From Clostridiaceae bacterium (lineage in GTDB: Bacteria; Bacillota; Clostridia; Lachnospirales; Lachnospiraceae): a DNA stretch of 40,271 nt. Below, piece after piece: positions 17,575 through 26,886 of the stretch; position 1 is the stretch's first letter; each line of letters starts with the position of its first letter. The stretch is from the NCBI GenBank assembly GCA_910575585.1, contig CAJTGF010000046.1, positions 1 to 40,271 on the forward strand, given 5' to 3'. The position numbers were made by a program, and so were the translations under genes. Below the pieces are notes generated by a model. The model was not told the origin of the DNA. It did not search any database and saw only the letters and a list, made by a program, of their open reading frames with translations.

Positions 17575-18933
17575 TTATGCCTCCTGCATATGCCCCTGCG
17601 CTCTCATCACATCAATGACCTGATCCACGTAGTTCTGGCATATCTCGTGGCTGGCAGCTTCCACCATGACCCGGACCACCGGTTCTGTCCCCGACTGGCG
17701 CAAAAGGATCCGTCCGCCCTCCCCAAGAGCCTCTGTCACCTTATCCACCTCGGCTTTTACTGCCGGGTCGTCCTGAGCCGCCTTCTTATCTTTTACCTTC
17801 ACATTTTTCAGCACCTGGGGATAGATCTCCACCTCGGATGCCAGTTTTGCCAGAGGCTGTTTCTTCTCCAAGATCACCTCCATTACCTTTAAGGACGTAA
17901 GGATGCCGTCGCCTGTGGTGGCGTTTTTGCTGAAAATAATATGGCCTGACTGCTCTCCGCCCAGACAATGGCCGTAGGAAGACATATTTTCATACACGTA
18001 TTTGTCGCCTACCGCAGTCTTTACATAGGCGATCCCTTCCCGCTCCAGGGCCTTATAAAGACCGAAATTGGACATAATGGTGGTCACCACCGTGTTGTTC
18101 ACCAGGGTTCCCTGCTGCTTCATGTACTTTCCGCAAATGTACATGATCATGTCGCCGTCCACCACCTGACCGTTTTCATCCACCGCAATGCAACGGTCCG
18201 CGTCTCCGTCGTAGGCAAATCCCACATCCAAGTGGTTGCGCTTTACATACTCCTGCAGCACGTGGATGTGGGTGGAGCCGCAGTCCGTGTTGATATTAAG
18301 GCCGTTAGGCTCATTGTTGATCACATACGTCTCCGCTCCCAGAGCGTCAAACACATTCTTGGCAATGGCTGAGGCGCTGCCGTTGGCGCAGTCCAGACCT
18401 ACCCGCATATTTTTGAAGGAACGGGTGGCTATGGAAATGAGGTAACCGATGTAGCGGTTCCGGCCCGCGGCATAATCGATGGTCCGTCCGATGTTATCTT
18501 TTCTTGCCAGCGGGATCTCTCCCATTGCCCCGTCCAGATACTGCTCGATCTTCTCGATAACAGACTCCTCCAGTTTTTCTCCCCGCTCATTGATCACCTT
18601 GATGCCATTATCATAAAATGGATTATGGCTGGCGGAGATCATGATCCCGCAGTTAAACCCTTCGGTCCGCACCACATAGGAAACGCTTGGCGTGGTAGTT
18701 ACATGGAGAAGATACACATCTGCCCCGGAAGCGGTCAGACCTGCCACCAAAGAGTACTCAAACATATAGCTGCTTCTTCTGGTATCCTTTCCGATGACCA
18801 CCCGGCATCTGGTATCCGGTTCCTTCTGTCCGTAATACCATCCAAGAAAACGTCCCACCTTATACGCGTGTTCCACCGTCAAATCCACATTGGCCTCCCC
18901 GCGGAAACCGTCTGTTCCAAAATATTTTCCCAT
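17575..18933 (-). CDS. glmM: Phosphoglucosamine mutase
   Basis: This 452-aa protein converts glucosamine-6-phosphate to glucosamine-1-phosphate for UDP-GlcNAc and peptidoglycan. Visible motifs are the N-terminal FGTDGFRG, the phosphoserine loop ISASHNPF (~residue 101), the Mg-binding DGDADRC (~244), the sugar-specificity GGEQSGH (~328), and the C-terminal phosphate-binding RQSGTEPVVRVM. Length and motifs are normal. The RBS is GGGAGG. Confidence 0.95.
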   Translation of the reverse strand: MGKYFGTDGFRGEANVDLTVEHAYKVGRFLGWYYGQKEPDTRCRVVIGKDTRRSSYMFEYSLVAGLTASGADVYLLHVTTTPSVSYVVRTEGFNCGIMISASHNPFYDNGIKVINERGEKLEESVIEKIEQYLDGAMGEIPLARKDNIGRTIDYAAGRNRYIGYLISIATRSFKNMRVGLDCANGSASAIAKNVFDALGAETYVINNEPNGLNINTDCGSTHIHVLQEYVKRNHLDVGFAYDGDADRCIAVDENGQVVDGDMIMYICGKYMKQQGTLVNNTVVTTIMSNFGLYKALEREGIAYVKTAVGDKYVYENMSSYGHCLGGEQSGHIIFSKNATTGDGILTSLKVMEVILEKKQPLAKLASEVEIYPQVLKNVKVKDKKAAQDDPAVKAEVDKVTEALGEGGRILLRQSGTEPVVRVMVEAASHEICQNYVDQVIDVMRAQGHMQEA

Positions 18934-19065
18934 TATTTCTATCCTCCCAAACGAATTTTACACGTTACAGAATCATCTTAACACATAATAAAGTACAGTA
19001 TAGCACACTGTCCTCTCATTTGCAATTTCTGATTATACCGTTTTTTCTACCTTTTTGCGGTCTGG

Positions 19066-19821
19066 TCACCATACGCCGTCCGCTTCCACGGCAAACAAAA
19101 GGGTCCTTGCGTCCTCTGCCTCGTAGCTGCAGGTGATCAGCGTGTACAGATTCCTCACCGGCTTCCCCGGCATCTCGGCGTATGGACACGGGCTTAATAT
19201 CTCCCGAACAAATGCCTCAAAAGCCTCTTGATCCTGAAAAACCATTGTACGCGCCCTGGAATCGTCCTCTATGTAATAGCAGGCCACTGCCCTAAGGCAG
19301 ATGGTCTCTTTTGGCGTATAGATCTTAAAATAGGGATGCTCCCTAAAATACCTTTCGTCTTTATATCGGACCAGATCCGCAAACATTGTCCCGTTTTTCA
19401 TATTATGTCCATAAAGGACATTGTTGTATCCCCTTAGATCGCTCCGGCTTTCGAAATCCAAAAAAATGCATCCGGCGTCTGCCTCCTCACCCTGGAAGCT
19501 TTTGTAAAGATATGCCTGATTATCACTGCCCTGGACAATGGGGTAATCGATCTTTGTATCTGGTATTCGGATCCATCCCACCGTGTCAGGATTCATTGCG
19601 GACAGCGCCTCAAAATCTATGGGCGATCTCCAGACGCGTTCCCTGCCGTCATCCCCGCTGGCGTCCGCCGCTTCCGCCACACTTTCATACGCTCTTTGTA
19701 TCTTTTGCTGTTCCCAGGGTTCTTTGGCTCCCTCCAGAAAACATATGGCTGCCAAAAGAATAAATCCTGCCGCTAACAGGTTATGCATCCTGCCCGGCTT
19801 TTGTGTATGTCCCACTGTCAC
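19066..19821 (-). CDS. srtB: Class B sortase
   Basis: This 251-aa membrane-anchored transpeptidase has an N-terminal hydrophobic segment (about residues 12-28), then the sortase fold with NPDTVGWIRIPDTKIDYPIVQ (class B hallmark), catalytic His in LYGHNM (~138), Cys in TLITCSYE (~231) and Arg in DARTLLFA (~239). The start is GTG at 19821 with GGAGAG upstream. No protein with an obvious class B sorting signal (NPQTN-like) is in the window and the repeat proteins lack one, so the substrate is elsewhere. Confidence 0.9.
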   Translation of the reverse strand: MTVGHTQKPGRMHNLLAAGFILLAAICFLEGAKEPWEQQKIQRAYESVAEAADASGDDGRERVWRSPIDFEALSAMNPDTVGWIRIPDTKIDYPIVQGSDNQAYLYKSFQGEEADAGCIFLDFESRSDLRGYNNVLYGHNMKNGTMFADLVRYKDERYFREHPYFKIYTPKETICLRAVACYYIEDDSRARTMVFQDQEAFEAFVREILSPCPYAEMPGKPVRNLYTLITCSYEAEDARTLLFAVEADGVW

Positions 19822-19840
19822 TGACTCTCTCCTATACCAG

Positions 19841-19886
19841 AAAAAGCCCTGATCCCGGCAAAATGATCTTCCCGGCTGTCAGGGCT
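19841..19886 (-). terminator. Rho-independent terminator after the small-gene cluster
   Basis: On the minus strand AGCCCTGA (19879-19886) pairs with TCAGGGCT (19845-19852), with inner CCGG pairing, followed by TTTTTC. It lies right after the stop of the 39-codon ORF at 19902. Confidence 0.85.
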
Positions 19887-19901
19887 TCCTTCTTCAACTT
19901 T

Positions 19902-20021
19902 TTACATGCTTTCATCCAACTTTACCGTCTGATCGGCTGTGATCCGCCAGTACCTCCATCCCCAGACACAAACCCAGGCCGGCAAATCCCGTTTGATGCC
20001 TACATATTTTTCACCGCAGTC
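19902..20021 (-). CDS. Candidate Trp-rich small ORF or -1 frame extension of the preceding gene
   Basis: This open frame of 39 codons overlaps the last codons of the gene at 20000-20224 in the -1 frame and stops 16 bases before a strong terminator. It reads ...KYVGIKRDLPAW, then a Trp-rich stretch (VCVWGWRYWRI) and TADQTVKLDESM. It has no ATG and no clear RBS (TTG possible). The junction holds an A-rich run (GTGAAAAATATG). Either it is a frameshifted C-terminal part of the upstream protein or a chance ORF. Peptide-like composition and placement before the terminator favour the former. Confidence 0.3.
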   Translation of the reverse strand, partial: DCGEKYVGIKRDLPAWVCVWGWRYWRITADQTVKLDESM

Positions 20022-20224
20022 TCAAACTCATATTCTGTATTTACAAATCTATACGGTTCATACTCGCCATAGGCCGATGGACGACTGATCACCACAAGCT
20101 GTATCGTATCATATCCTACAGATTCTATAAGTCTCTTTTCAAAGTCCACCAGATGCGGTCCATGTTCTGTCTGCAGAGCTACACACCCCAGATCACCGAA
20201 CTTCTTCGCAATCAGATAGCACAT
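20000..20224 (-). CDS. Small conserved protein of unknown function (DUF6718-like)
   Basis: The product is 74 aa, starting MCYLIAKKFG. The ATG at 20224 is chosen because AAGGAGG lies 9 bases upstream, rather than the TTG two codons earlier. Conserved-looking features are the MCYLIAK start, TEHGPHLVDF, and the Ser-Arg-Pro / Tyr-Gly-Glu-Tyr patch (ISRPSAYGEYEPYRF). I associate these with small Firmicutes proteins of the DUF6718 type; this is from memory. No membrane segment or catalytic motif was seen. It lies downstream of prfA and overlaps two candidate small ORFs. Confidence 0.65.
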   Translation of the reverse strand: MCYLIAKKFGDLGCVALQTEHGPHLVDFEKRLIESVGYDTIQLVVISRPSAYGEYEPYRFVNTEYEFETAVKNM

Positions 20225-20318
20225 GTCCAAGCACCTCCTTAAACTCGCTTTCGTTCTTTATCTTACCATTTTCATATTCCTGGCGCAAGCGATACCCAAC
20301 CTGATTCTTATGATTCAT
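20193..20318 (-). CDS. Candidate 41-aa small ORF overlapping the next gene
   Basis: ATG at 20318 opens MNHKNQVGYRLRQEYENGKI and continues for 21 charged residues (KNESEFKEVLGH...). It overlaps the start and RBS of the gene at 20224, suggesting translational coupling. The upstream RBS is weak (GAGAAG). Composition is protein-like and rich in Glu/Lys, but no family is recognised. Confidence 0.35.
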   Translation of the reverse strand: MNHKNQVGYRLRQEYENGKIKNESEFKEVLGHVLSDCEEVR

Positions 20319-20416
20319 AGGACAGCTTCTCAAATAATCTTATGGACAATCCATCCCTTTTTAATATCGTATCAAGCACACTTCCTCCTGCCTCCGTGTT
20401 GAAAGATTCAAAGGCT

Positions 20417-21493
20417 TTAAGCCGTCTCATTCATCTTCGCCAGCTTTGCCGCCTGATCAGCCGCAATCAGACTGTCTATGATCTCCTGGATATCCCCGTT
20501 CATAACCGAATCGATCTTATACAGCGTCAGCTTAATCCGATGCTCCGTCACCCGACCCTGGGGAAAATTGTATGTGCGGATCTTCTCGGAACGGTCCCCC
20601 GTCCCAATCTGGCTCCTTCTCTCCTCCGCCTCGGAATTTTGCCGTTTCTCCTGCTCCAGATCAAACAATTTGGAACGCAGAAGGCGAAACGCCTTTTCCT
20701 TGTTCTGCAGCTGAGACTTTTCTGTCTGGCTGTAGATGACGATCCCCGTAGGCATATGGGTCAGGCGCACGGCGGAGTCCGTGGTGTTTACGCACTGGCC
20801 GCCGTTTCCGGAGGCTCGCATCACATCAATGCGGCAGTCTTTCATGTCAATCTGCACATCCACTTCCTCCGCTTCCGGCATAACGGCCACCGTGGCCGTG
20901 GATGTGTGGATGCGCCCGCCGCTTTCCGTCTCCGGCACCCGCTGTACCCGGTGAACGCCGCTTTCATATTTCAGCTTGGAATAGGCTCCTTTTCCCGTGA
21001 CCATGGCGATGACTTCCTTAAACCCGCCGATCCCGTTCTCATTGACATTGATGATCTCCACCTTCCAGTGATGGCTTTCGGCGTAGTTTACATACATGCG
21101 GTAAAGTTCCGCGGCAAACAAAGCGGCCTCGTCGCCTCCCGCCCCGGCCCGAATCTCCAAAATGATGTTTTTATCATCATTGGGGTCCTTGGGAAGGAGC
21201 AGGATCTTCAGCTCCTGTTCCAGCTCCTCCACCCGCTTCCTGGCATCCGCCAGCTCTTCTTTGGCCAGCTCCCGCATCTCCTCATCGCTCTCCTCCTCCA
21301 AAAGCCCAAGACTGTCCTCAATATCCTGCTTGGACTGTTTGTACTGTTTGTAGGCGTCTACCAGAGGAGCCAGGTCTGCCTGCTCCTTCATAAGCTTGCG
21401 AAAACGGTTCTGATCCTCGGCCACAGACGGATTGTTCAGTTCCAGCATCAGTTCCTCATAGTGTATCAGCATATCATCTAAACGATCAAACAT
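20417..21493 (-). CDS. prfA: Peptide chain release factor 1
   Basis: The 358-aa product recognises UAA/UAG and triggers peptide release. The catalytic GGQ lies in [16 protein letters not shown] (~residue 232). The codon-recognition tripeptide region reads RVPETES (P-x-T, as in RF1 rather than the SPF of RF2). It overlaps prmC by 8 bases; PrmC methylates the GGQ glutamine, so the pair is translationally coupled and functionally linked. Confidence 0.95.
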   Translation of the reverse strand: MFDRLDDMLIHYEELMLELNNPSVAEDQNRFRKLMKEQADLAPLVDAYKQYKQSKQDIEDSLGLLEEESDEEMRELAKEELADARKRVEELEQELKILLLPKDPNDDKNIILEIRAGAGGDEAALFAAELYRMYVNYAESHHWKVEIINVNENGIGGFKEVIAMVTGKGAYSKLKYESGVHRVQRVPETESGGRIHTSTATVAVMPEAEEVDVQIDMKDCRIDVMRASGNGGQCVNTTDSAVRLTHMPTGIVIYSQTEKSQLQNKEKAFRLLRSKLFDLEQEKRQNSEAEERRSQIGTGDRSEKIRTYNFPQGRVTEHRIKLTLYKIDSVMNGDIQEIIDSLIAADQAAKLAKMNETA

Positions 21494-22352
21494 TTCTGCC
21501 TCCTTCTGCGTAAACCACCCGGTCCAGCCCGGGGGTATCCTTTACGATCCTAATATTCTCAAATCCGGTTTCCTCCAAAAGGCGGCTCACCGCCAGTCCC
21601 TGGTCATAGCCGATCTCCAAATAGATACAGCCTCCCGGCTCCAGCCACTCCCCGGCTTTGGCGGCAATCCTCCTGTAAAAACACAGTCCGTCCTCGTCGC
21701 CGTCCAGCGCCATCCTGGGCTCATGGTCCCGCACCTCCGGCGCCAGATTCCGGATAACCCCTGTGGCGATATACGGGGGATTGGCTGTTATGATGTCAAA
21801 TCTTGTCTCCAGACAGTCGAACAAGTCTCCCTGCAAAAAACGGATGGCCCTGCCCTGGTCCAAAAGCCTTTCGGCGTTTTCCTTTGCCACCTTTAGCGCC
21901 TCAAAGGACAGATCCGTAGCCGTCACGTCCTCAAAGCCTCCCAGGACTGAAAGGCTGACGGCAATACATCCCGACCCGGTACACAGATCCAGCACCTTCT
22001 TGTTCCTGTCCTTGTGCTCCTCAAGCACCAATTCCACCAAAGTCTCCGTATCCTGGCGCGGGATCAGCACATGTTCATTTACCCGGAATGTGAGGCCCAT
22101 AAAATCCTGACTGCCCAAAATATGCTGCAATGGTATCCTGCGGCTCCTTTTCCTTATCATCTCACGATAACGGTCCGCCGCCGCGCCTACATCCCGTGTC
22201 TGTTCCAAAACCTGCATCCGGTTCATGAGAAAATGCGTCATATCCAGGTGAAACGCCTCCAGCAAAAGCCTTCTGGCATCCAGCTTCGCCTCCGTATCTC
22301 CTGCCCTGGCAAGACTGGACGCTCCTTCCTGCAGCAGTTGATGCAAAGTCAT
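21486..22352 (-). CDS. prmC: Release factor glutamine N5-methyltransferase
   Basis: This 288-aa SAM-dependent enzyme modifies the GGQ glutamine of release factors. It has an N-terminal helical domain, SAM motif [13 protein letters not shown] (~120) and catalytic NPPY ([11 protein letters not shown], ~190). Its start overlaps the DUF1385 gene stop by 4 bases (ATGA) and its end overlaps prfA. Confidence 0.94.
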   Translation of the reverse strand: MTLHQLLQEGASSLARAGDTEAKLDARRLLLEAFHLDMTHFLMNRMQVLEQTRDVGAAADRYREMIRKRSRRIPLQHILGSQDFMGLTFRVNEHVLIPRQDTETLVELVLEEHKDRNKKVLDLCTGSGCIAVSLSVLGGFEDVTATDLSFEALKVAKENAERLLDQGRAIRFLQGDLFDCLETRFDIITANPPYIATGVIRNLAPEVRDHEPRMALDGDEDGLCFYRRIAAKAGEWLEPGGCIYLEIGYDQGLAVSRLLEETGFENIRIVKDTPGLDRVVYAEGGRNV

Positions 22353-23302
22353 GTTGCCGTCTCACCTCCGAAGCCGGAGCTGTTGTCCTTTAAATACGCT
22401 CTCCAGTCAAATACCGCCTCCACGGCCGCTATGGCTACCTCAATCATGCTATCGTCCGGCTCCTTGGTGGTCATGTTCTGCATCCACAGTCCGGGCTTGC
22501 TTAAAAGGTTCACAATGGCCGAATCGCTTCTGCCCGCAAGCCGCAAAAACTCGTAAGACACCCCTGCGATCACCGGGATCAGCACGATCCTGCTGAAAAT
22601 CCTGGGTACAAACCCCTCAACCCTCACCACCATAAAAAACACGATGCTTATCATCATGACGATAATAAGGAAACTGGTCCCGCATCGCTTGTGCTGTTTA
22701 GAACTGGCCCTTACATTGTCCACATTCAGCTCCATGCCGTGTTCAATGCAGTTGATGCATTTATGCTCCGCGCCATGGTACATAAAGGTACGGCGGATGT
22801 CTTCCATGTTGGAGATGACCTTAATATAGATAATGAAGATAGCCAGGCGGATGATCCCCTCCAAAAACGCCATCACCGTATCCGACTGCACAGCCGGCCG
22901 AAGAAGGCTGCTGATCCCTAAAGGCAGCACCATAAAAATAATGATGGCCGCTATGACGGAAAATACCATCACCGCTGACATCAACACTTTTTCCAAATTC
23001 TCTCCCAGCCGGTCGTCCAGCCACTTTTCCAGACGGCTGGGCTCCCCGTCCTCATCATCCTCAAAAAAGCTGGCGGAAAACGTCAGCGTCCTCATGCCCA
23101 GTATCATGGAATCCGCAAAGCTAAAGACTCCTCTTATAAACGGCAGGGAGAGAAACCTAACCTTTTCCGTCAGACTCACATAGGTGTCTTTTTTCACCTC
23201 GATCTCCCCGTCCGGCCTGCGCACAGCTGTGGCATACGCCTGCTTGTTCTTCATCATGATTCCTTCAATAACGGCCTGACCGCCAATTCCGGAATATTTC
23301 AT
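22349..23302 (-). CDS. DUF1385 integral membrane protein (YqhQ-like)
   Basis: The 317-aa protein begins MKYSGIGGQAVIEGIMMKN, the family signature. Several membrane segments are visible (about residues 108-130, 145-165, 213-235, 240-260). The conserved loop MYHGAEHKCINCIEHG carries His/Cys residues that could bind metal. Function is unknown. It is regularly found beside prmC/prfA and rpmE in Firmicutes, as here. Confidence 0.88.
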   Translation of the reverse strand: MKYSGIGGQAVIEGIMMKNKQAYATAVRRPDGEIEVKKDTYVSLTEKVRFLSLPFIRGVFSFADSMILGMRTLTFSASFFEDDEDGEPSRLEKWLDDRLGENLEKVLMSAVMVFSVIAAIIIFMVLPLGISSLLRPAVQSDTVMAFLEGIIRLAIFIIYIKVISNMEDIRRTFMYHGAEHKCINCIEHGMELNVDNVRASSKQHKRCGTSFLIIVMMISIVFFMVVRVEGFVPRIFSRIVLIPVIAGVSYEFLRLAGRSDSAIVNLLSKPGLWMQNMTTKEPDDSMIEVAIAAVEAVFDWRAYLKDNSSGFGGETAT

Positions 23303-23326
23303 AATACCTCACTTTCTTCGGTTCCC

Positions 23327-23490
23327 TAGAACGTGTTTGAAAATTGCTTTCTGACAGATGCGCGTCACAATTTGTGGGAGATTTGAGCCAAATGAAGGGC
23401 GCATAGCGGGCTATGTAACCTGAATTTGGCTCAAATATACCGCGAAGTGGGGCGCGCATCTGGCGGGAATGAATTTTCAAACACGCTCTA
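23327..23490. repeat. ~164-bp imperfect palindrome (MITE-like)
   Basis: TAGAACGTGTTTGAAAATT at 23327 is mirrored by AATTTTCAAACACGCTCTA ending at 23490. Pairing continues inward through AGATGCGCG / CGCGCATCT and ATTTGAGCCAAAT / ATTTGGCTCAAAT, leaving a short centre. It encodes nothing and sits between DUF1385 and the rpmE terminator. It has the size and form of a non-autonomous palindromic element. I recall similar elements in Lachnospiraceae, which a genome search would settle. Confidence 0.75.
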
Positions 23491-23507
23491 AAGCTGTTCT
23501 GATAACG

Positions 23508-23554
23508 AAAAAATAGGTTGAGCATAAGTGTCTCCACTTAGGTCTCAACCTTTT
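23508..23554 (-). terminator. Terminator of rpmE
   Basis: AGGTTGAG ... CTCAACCT with inner AAGTG / CACTT pairing, flanked on the minus strand by TATTTTTTC and on the plus strand by TTTTC. It lies 16 bases past the rpmE stop. Confidence 0.8.
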
Positions 23555-23570
23555 CTTACCCATACTCTGA

Positions 23571-23780
23571 TTACTTGCCGGCATTAACGCCATACTTACG
23601 ATTGAACTTGTCAATACGTCCGCGGGCAGCAGCAGTCTTCTGCTGGCCTGTATAGAATGAATGGCACTTGGAGCAAACCTCCACGTGGATCTCTTTCTTG
23701 GTAGAGCCTGTCACAAATTCATTCCCACAGTTGCAGGTAACTTTGGCCTGGTAGTATGCCGGATGGATCCCTTCTCTCAT
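23571..23780 (-). CDS. rpmE: 50S ribosomal protein L31
   Basis: The product is 69 aa from the ATG at 23780 ([11 protein letters not shown]). This start is chosen over an in-frame GTG three codons upstream because GAGAGG lies 8 bases before the ATG. The zinc-type Cys pairs CNC and CSKC are present, so this is the zinc-containing L31. Position next to rho is typical. Confidence 0.93.
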   Translation of the reverse strand: MREGIHPAYYQAKVTCNCGNEFVTGSTKKEIHVEVCSKCHSFYTGQQKTAAARGRIDKFNRKYGVNAGK

Positions 23781-23935
23781 GCTTTTCACCTCTCAAATTC
23801 ATTTTATTCTATTATGGCGGTAAAATGATGTGCCTGCCGCCTGTATTGTCATTGAAACAGCTTGTTCAGTATATCATAGAATAAAAGTTAATGCAAGTGC
23901 AAAATTCCCGAAATATGACTTTCCTCAAAAAAATA

Positions 23936-25345
23936 TCAGAACATCCGGATCCTTTTTGCGTTGTCGATAAATTCCCGGTTGGTCCTGGTCTTTGTAAACA
24001 GATCCAGGATCCGCTCCACAGACTCCTCCGGCTTTAAACTGTTGGTAGCTTTCCGGATAATATCCACTGCTTCCTTCTCCTCCGCGTTTAAAAGCAGATG
24101 GTCGTTTCTGGTGCTGGATTTCAGGATATCGATGGCCGGGAAGATCCGCTTTTCCGACAGCTTCCGGTCCAAAACCAGTTCCATGTTGCCGGTCCCCTTA
24201 AACTCCTCGTAAATGACATCATCCATACGGCTTCCCGTATCCACAAGGGCTGTGGCCAGGATCGTAAGGCTTCCGCCCTCCCGCATGTTCCTGGCTGCTC
24301 CGAAAAACCGCTTGGGCATGTGGAGCGCTGCCGGGTCAAGACCGCCGGAAAGGGTTCTTCCGCTGGGCGGTACCACCAGGTTGTAAGCCCTGGCAAGCCT
24401 GGTGATACTGTCAAGAAGGATCACCACATCCCGTCCGTGCTCCACCAGACGCTTGGCCCGCTCAATCACCATCTCGGACACCCGTTTGTGTCGCTCTGCC
24501 AGCTCGTCGAAGGTGGAGTAGATCACTTCCACATTGTCTCCGGTAACGGACTCTTTGATATCCGTCACCTCCTCCGGCCGCTCGTCGATCAGGAGGATGA
24601 TAAGGTGCATATCCGGATTGTTGGTGGTAATGGCCTGGGCCACCTGTTTCAGCAAAGTAGTCTTACCTGCTTTTGGCGGGGACACGATCATGCCTCTCTG
24701 TCCCTTACCGATGGGGGACAAAAGATCCAGGACACGCATGGCTATGGTGTTGGCTCTGCCTCTGGTCTCCATGTGGAGGCGCACATTGGGGAACACCGGA
24801 GTCAGATCCTCAAAATTGGGCCGGCGCTCAATGACAGAGGGCGGATAGCCGTTGATGCTGGTAACATACAGCAACGCCGCGAACTTCTCCGTAGCTGCCT
24901 TAATCCTTCGGTTGCCTCTTATGATGTCTCCGGTCTTCATGTTGAACCGGCGGATCTGGGACGGGGCCACGTACACGTCGTTCTCGCCGGGCAGGAAATT
25001 CTCGCAGCGGATGAATCCGAAGCCGTCAGGCATAACCTCCAGGATCCCGTTGGCCTCAATGCCGCTGTCCAACTCCGGCATATCGGATGGGCCGTCCGCT
25101 ATGGGAGCCGGAGTATAGGGCTTTTGGCCTGCTGCCTGACCTGCCGAATTTACGCCCGGGTTCAAAGGGGCAGCCTGGCTTCTGACGGGCCTTGAGCTTT
25201 CTTTCTCTTTTTCCTTTTCTTTTTCCTTTTGACAAAGCATTTCTATAAGATCGCCTTTTTTCATTCCGCTGATTCCCTTGATCCCCTGGGATTTTGCAAT
25301 CTCTTTTAGCTCGGCCAGCGGTAATGTCTGCAATTTTTCACGCAT
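23936..25345 (-). CDS. rho: Transcription termination factor Rho
   Basis: The 469-aa RNA-dependent hexameric ATPase has an N-terminal SAP-like helix region ([19 protein letters not shown]), a charged [11 protein letters not shown] linker of ~50 residues, a cold-shock-like RNA-binding domain (DGFGFIR, ~108), Walker [11 protein letters not shown] (~224), Walker [17 protein letters not shown] (~310) and Q/R-loop region GGLDPAAL. The linker insertion is mild compared with long insertions in some Clostridia. The upstream gap holds a GGCGGTC-AAAA-GACCGCC hairpin (25451-25468). Confidence 0.95.
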   Translation of the reverse strand: MREKLQTLPLAELKEIAKSQGIKGISGMKKGDLIEMLCQKEKEKEKEKESSRPVRSQAAPLNPGVNSAGQAAGQKPYTPAPIADGPSDMPELDSGIEANGILEVMPDGFGFIRCENFLPGENDVYVAPSQIRRFNMKTGDIIRGNRRIKAATEKFAALLYVTSINGYPPSVIERRPNFEDLTPVFPNVRLHMETRGRANTIAMRVLDLLSPIGKGQRGMIVSPPKAGKTTLLKQVAQAITTNNPDMHLIILLIDERPEEVTDIKESVTGDNVEVIYSTFDELAERHKRVSEMVIERAKRLVEHGRDVVILLDSITRLARAYNLVVPPSGRTLSGGLDPAALHMPKRFFGAARNMREGGSLTILATALVDTGSRMDDVIYEEFKGTGNMELVLDRKLSEKRIFPAIDILKSSTRNDHLLLNAEEKEAVDIIRKATNSLKPEESVERILDLFTKTRTNREFIDNAKRIRMF

Positions 25346-25520
25346 ATCGTTCTCTCCTTTTTTCTATATCTCAAGATTCTTTCTATTCTGTTTGGTTCTC
25401 GTTCAGGGAATGTTCCTTTGAACTAGGAATAAACGAAGTGTTCTTGAATTTCAGATCGGCGGTCAAAAGACCGCCCTATCATTGCTTTCTATTATAGACG
25501 ATAACCCAGGAAAAGAAAAG

Positions 25521-26846
25521 CTATTTTTTCAAAAAACCCATAAATTCCTGAATATTTTTCTCATATCCCTGGTCTGACATGTGATAAAACACCCTTCCCT
25601 CCAGATTGTCCGGCAGATACTGCTGCCTGACATAGTGGTTGGGAAAATCATGGGGATATTGATACCCGGCTCCGTGTCCCAGCTTTGCGGCGCCCTTGTA
25701 ATGCTTATCCTGGAGATGGACAGGCACCGGCATGATCTTTTCATTTCTTACGGCCTCCATGGCTTCCTGGATGGCCGTCACCGCGGAATTGCTCTTTGGC
25801 GCCGTAGCCACATAAAGAACCGCCTGGGCCAGTATGATCTGGGCCTCCGGCATCCCCACCCGCTCCACGGCCTGGGCGGCTCCTGACGCCACTACCAGAG
25901 CCTGAGGATCTGCCATCCCCACATCCTCCGCGGCATGGATCATGATCCTTCTGGCAATAAATTTAATGTCCTCCCCCGCATACAGCATCCGGGCCAGGTA
26001 GTATACGGCTGCGTCCGGGTCGGAACCTCTCATGCTTTTGATAAACGCGGAGATGGTGTCATAGTGGTTATCCCCGTCCTTGTCATAGCGGACGGCCCGC
26101 TTCTGGATACACTCCTGGGCCGTAGCCAGGTCGATATGTATTTTCCCGTCCTTATCCCGGTCCGTGGTCAGGATCCCCAGCTCCACCGCGTTTAAAGCTG
26201 CCCTGGCATCTCCCTGCGCCATATCCGCCAGAAATTCCACAGCATCCTCATGGATCTGGGCGTTATAGGTTCCCATGCCCTTGTCCTGATCGTACACTGC
26301 CCGGCGGATCAGTTCCCGGATATCCTCCTTCTCCAAAGCTTTCAGCTCAAAAATACGGCTTCTGGACAAAAGGGCCCCATTGACTTCAAAATAGGGATTC
26401 TCCGTGGTCGCGCCAATAAGGATCAGGGTCCCGTCCTCCACAAAAGGCAAAAGATAGTCCTGCTGGCCCTTATTGAACCGGTGGATCTCATCCACAAACA
26501 AGATGGTCCTGCGGCCGTACATCCCCAGTGTGTCCTTGGCGTTTTTGACTACCTCCTCCATATCTTTTTTTCCGGCCACCGTAGCGTTGATCTGCTTAAA
26601 GTCGGCTTTGGTGGTGTTGGCGATGACTCTTGCCAGCGTCGTCTTTCCCGTTCCCGGAGGGCCGTAAAAGATCACGGAACCCAGCTTGTCCGCCTTGATC
26701 GCCCGGTACAGCAGCTTATCTTTTCCTATGATGTGCTTCTGCCCCACCACCTGGTCCAAAGATACCGGCCGCATCCTGGAGGCCAAAGGCGACTCCCGCT
26801 CCATGGTATTGCTCCTCATATAGTCAAATAAATTCATATCCGGCAT
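25521..26846 (-). CDS. rarA: Replication-associated recombination ATPase RarA/MgsA
   Basis: The 441-aa clamp-loader-like AAA+ ATPase acts at stalled forks. It has Walker A YGPPGTGKTTLA (~62), Walker B ILFVDEIHRFN (~116), sensor TTENPYFEVN, and the C-terminal MgsA domain (YLARMLYAGED, HGAGYQYPHDFPNHYV). Full length. Confidence 0.93.
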   Translation of the reverse strand: MPDMNLFDYMRSNTMERESPLASRMRPVSLDQVVGQKHIIGKDKLLYRAIKADKLGSVIFYGPPGTGKTTLARVIANTTKADFKQINATVAGKKDMEEVVKNAKDTLGMYGRRTILFVDEIHRFNKGQQDYLLPFVEDGTLILIGATTENPYFEVNGALLSRSRIFELKALEKEDIRELIRRAVYDQDKGMGTYNAQIHEDAVEFLADMAQGDARAALNAVELGILTTDRDKDGKIHIDLATAQECIQKRAVRYDKDGDNHYDTISAFIKSMRGSDPDAAVYYLARMLYAGEDIKFIARRIMIHAAEDVGMADPQALVVASGAAQAVERVGMPEAQIILAQAVLYVATAPKSNSAVTAIQEAMEAVRNEKIMPVPVHLQDKHYKGAAKLGHGAGYQYPHDFPNHYVRQQYLPDNLEGRVFYHMSDQGYEKNIQEFMGFLKK

Positions 26847-26886
26847 GTTTCTCCACTCCTACTCTGCTGCTTTTGTAAATGGCGTC

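Noticed and set aside
20342-21481. 379-codon plus-strand ORF opposite prfA
   Set aside because: It is antisense to the clear release factor gene and its sequence resembles no protein family.
25451-25468. GGCGGTC-AAAA-GACCGCC hairpin as the mgsA/rarA terminator
   Set aside because: No T-tract follows on either strand; kept only as a hairpin note under rho.
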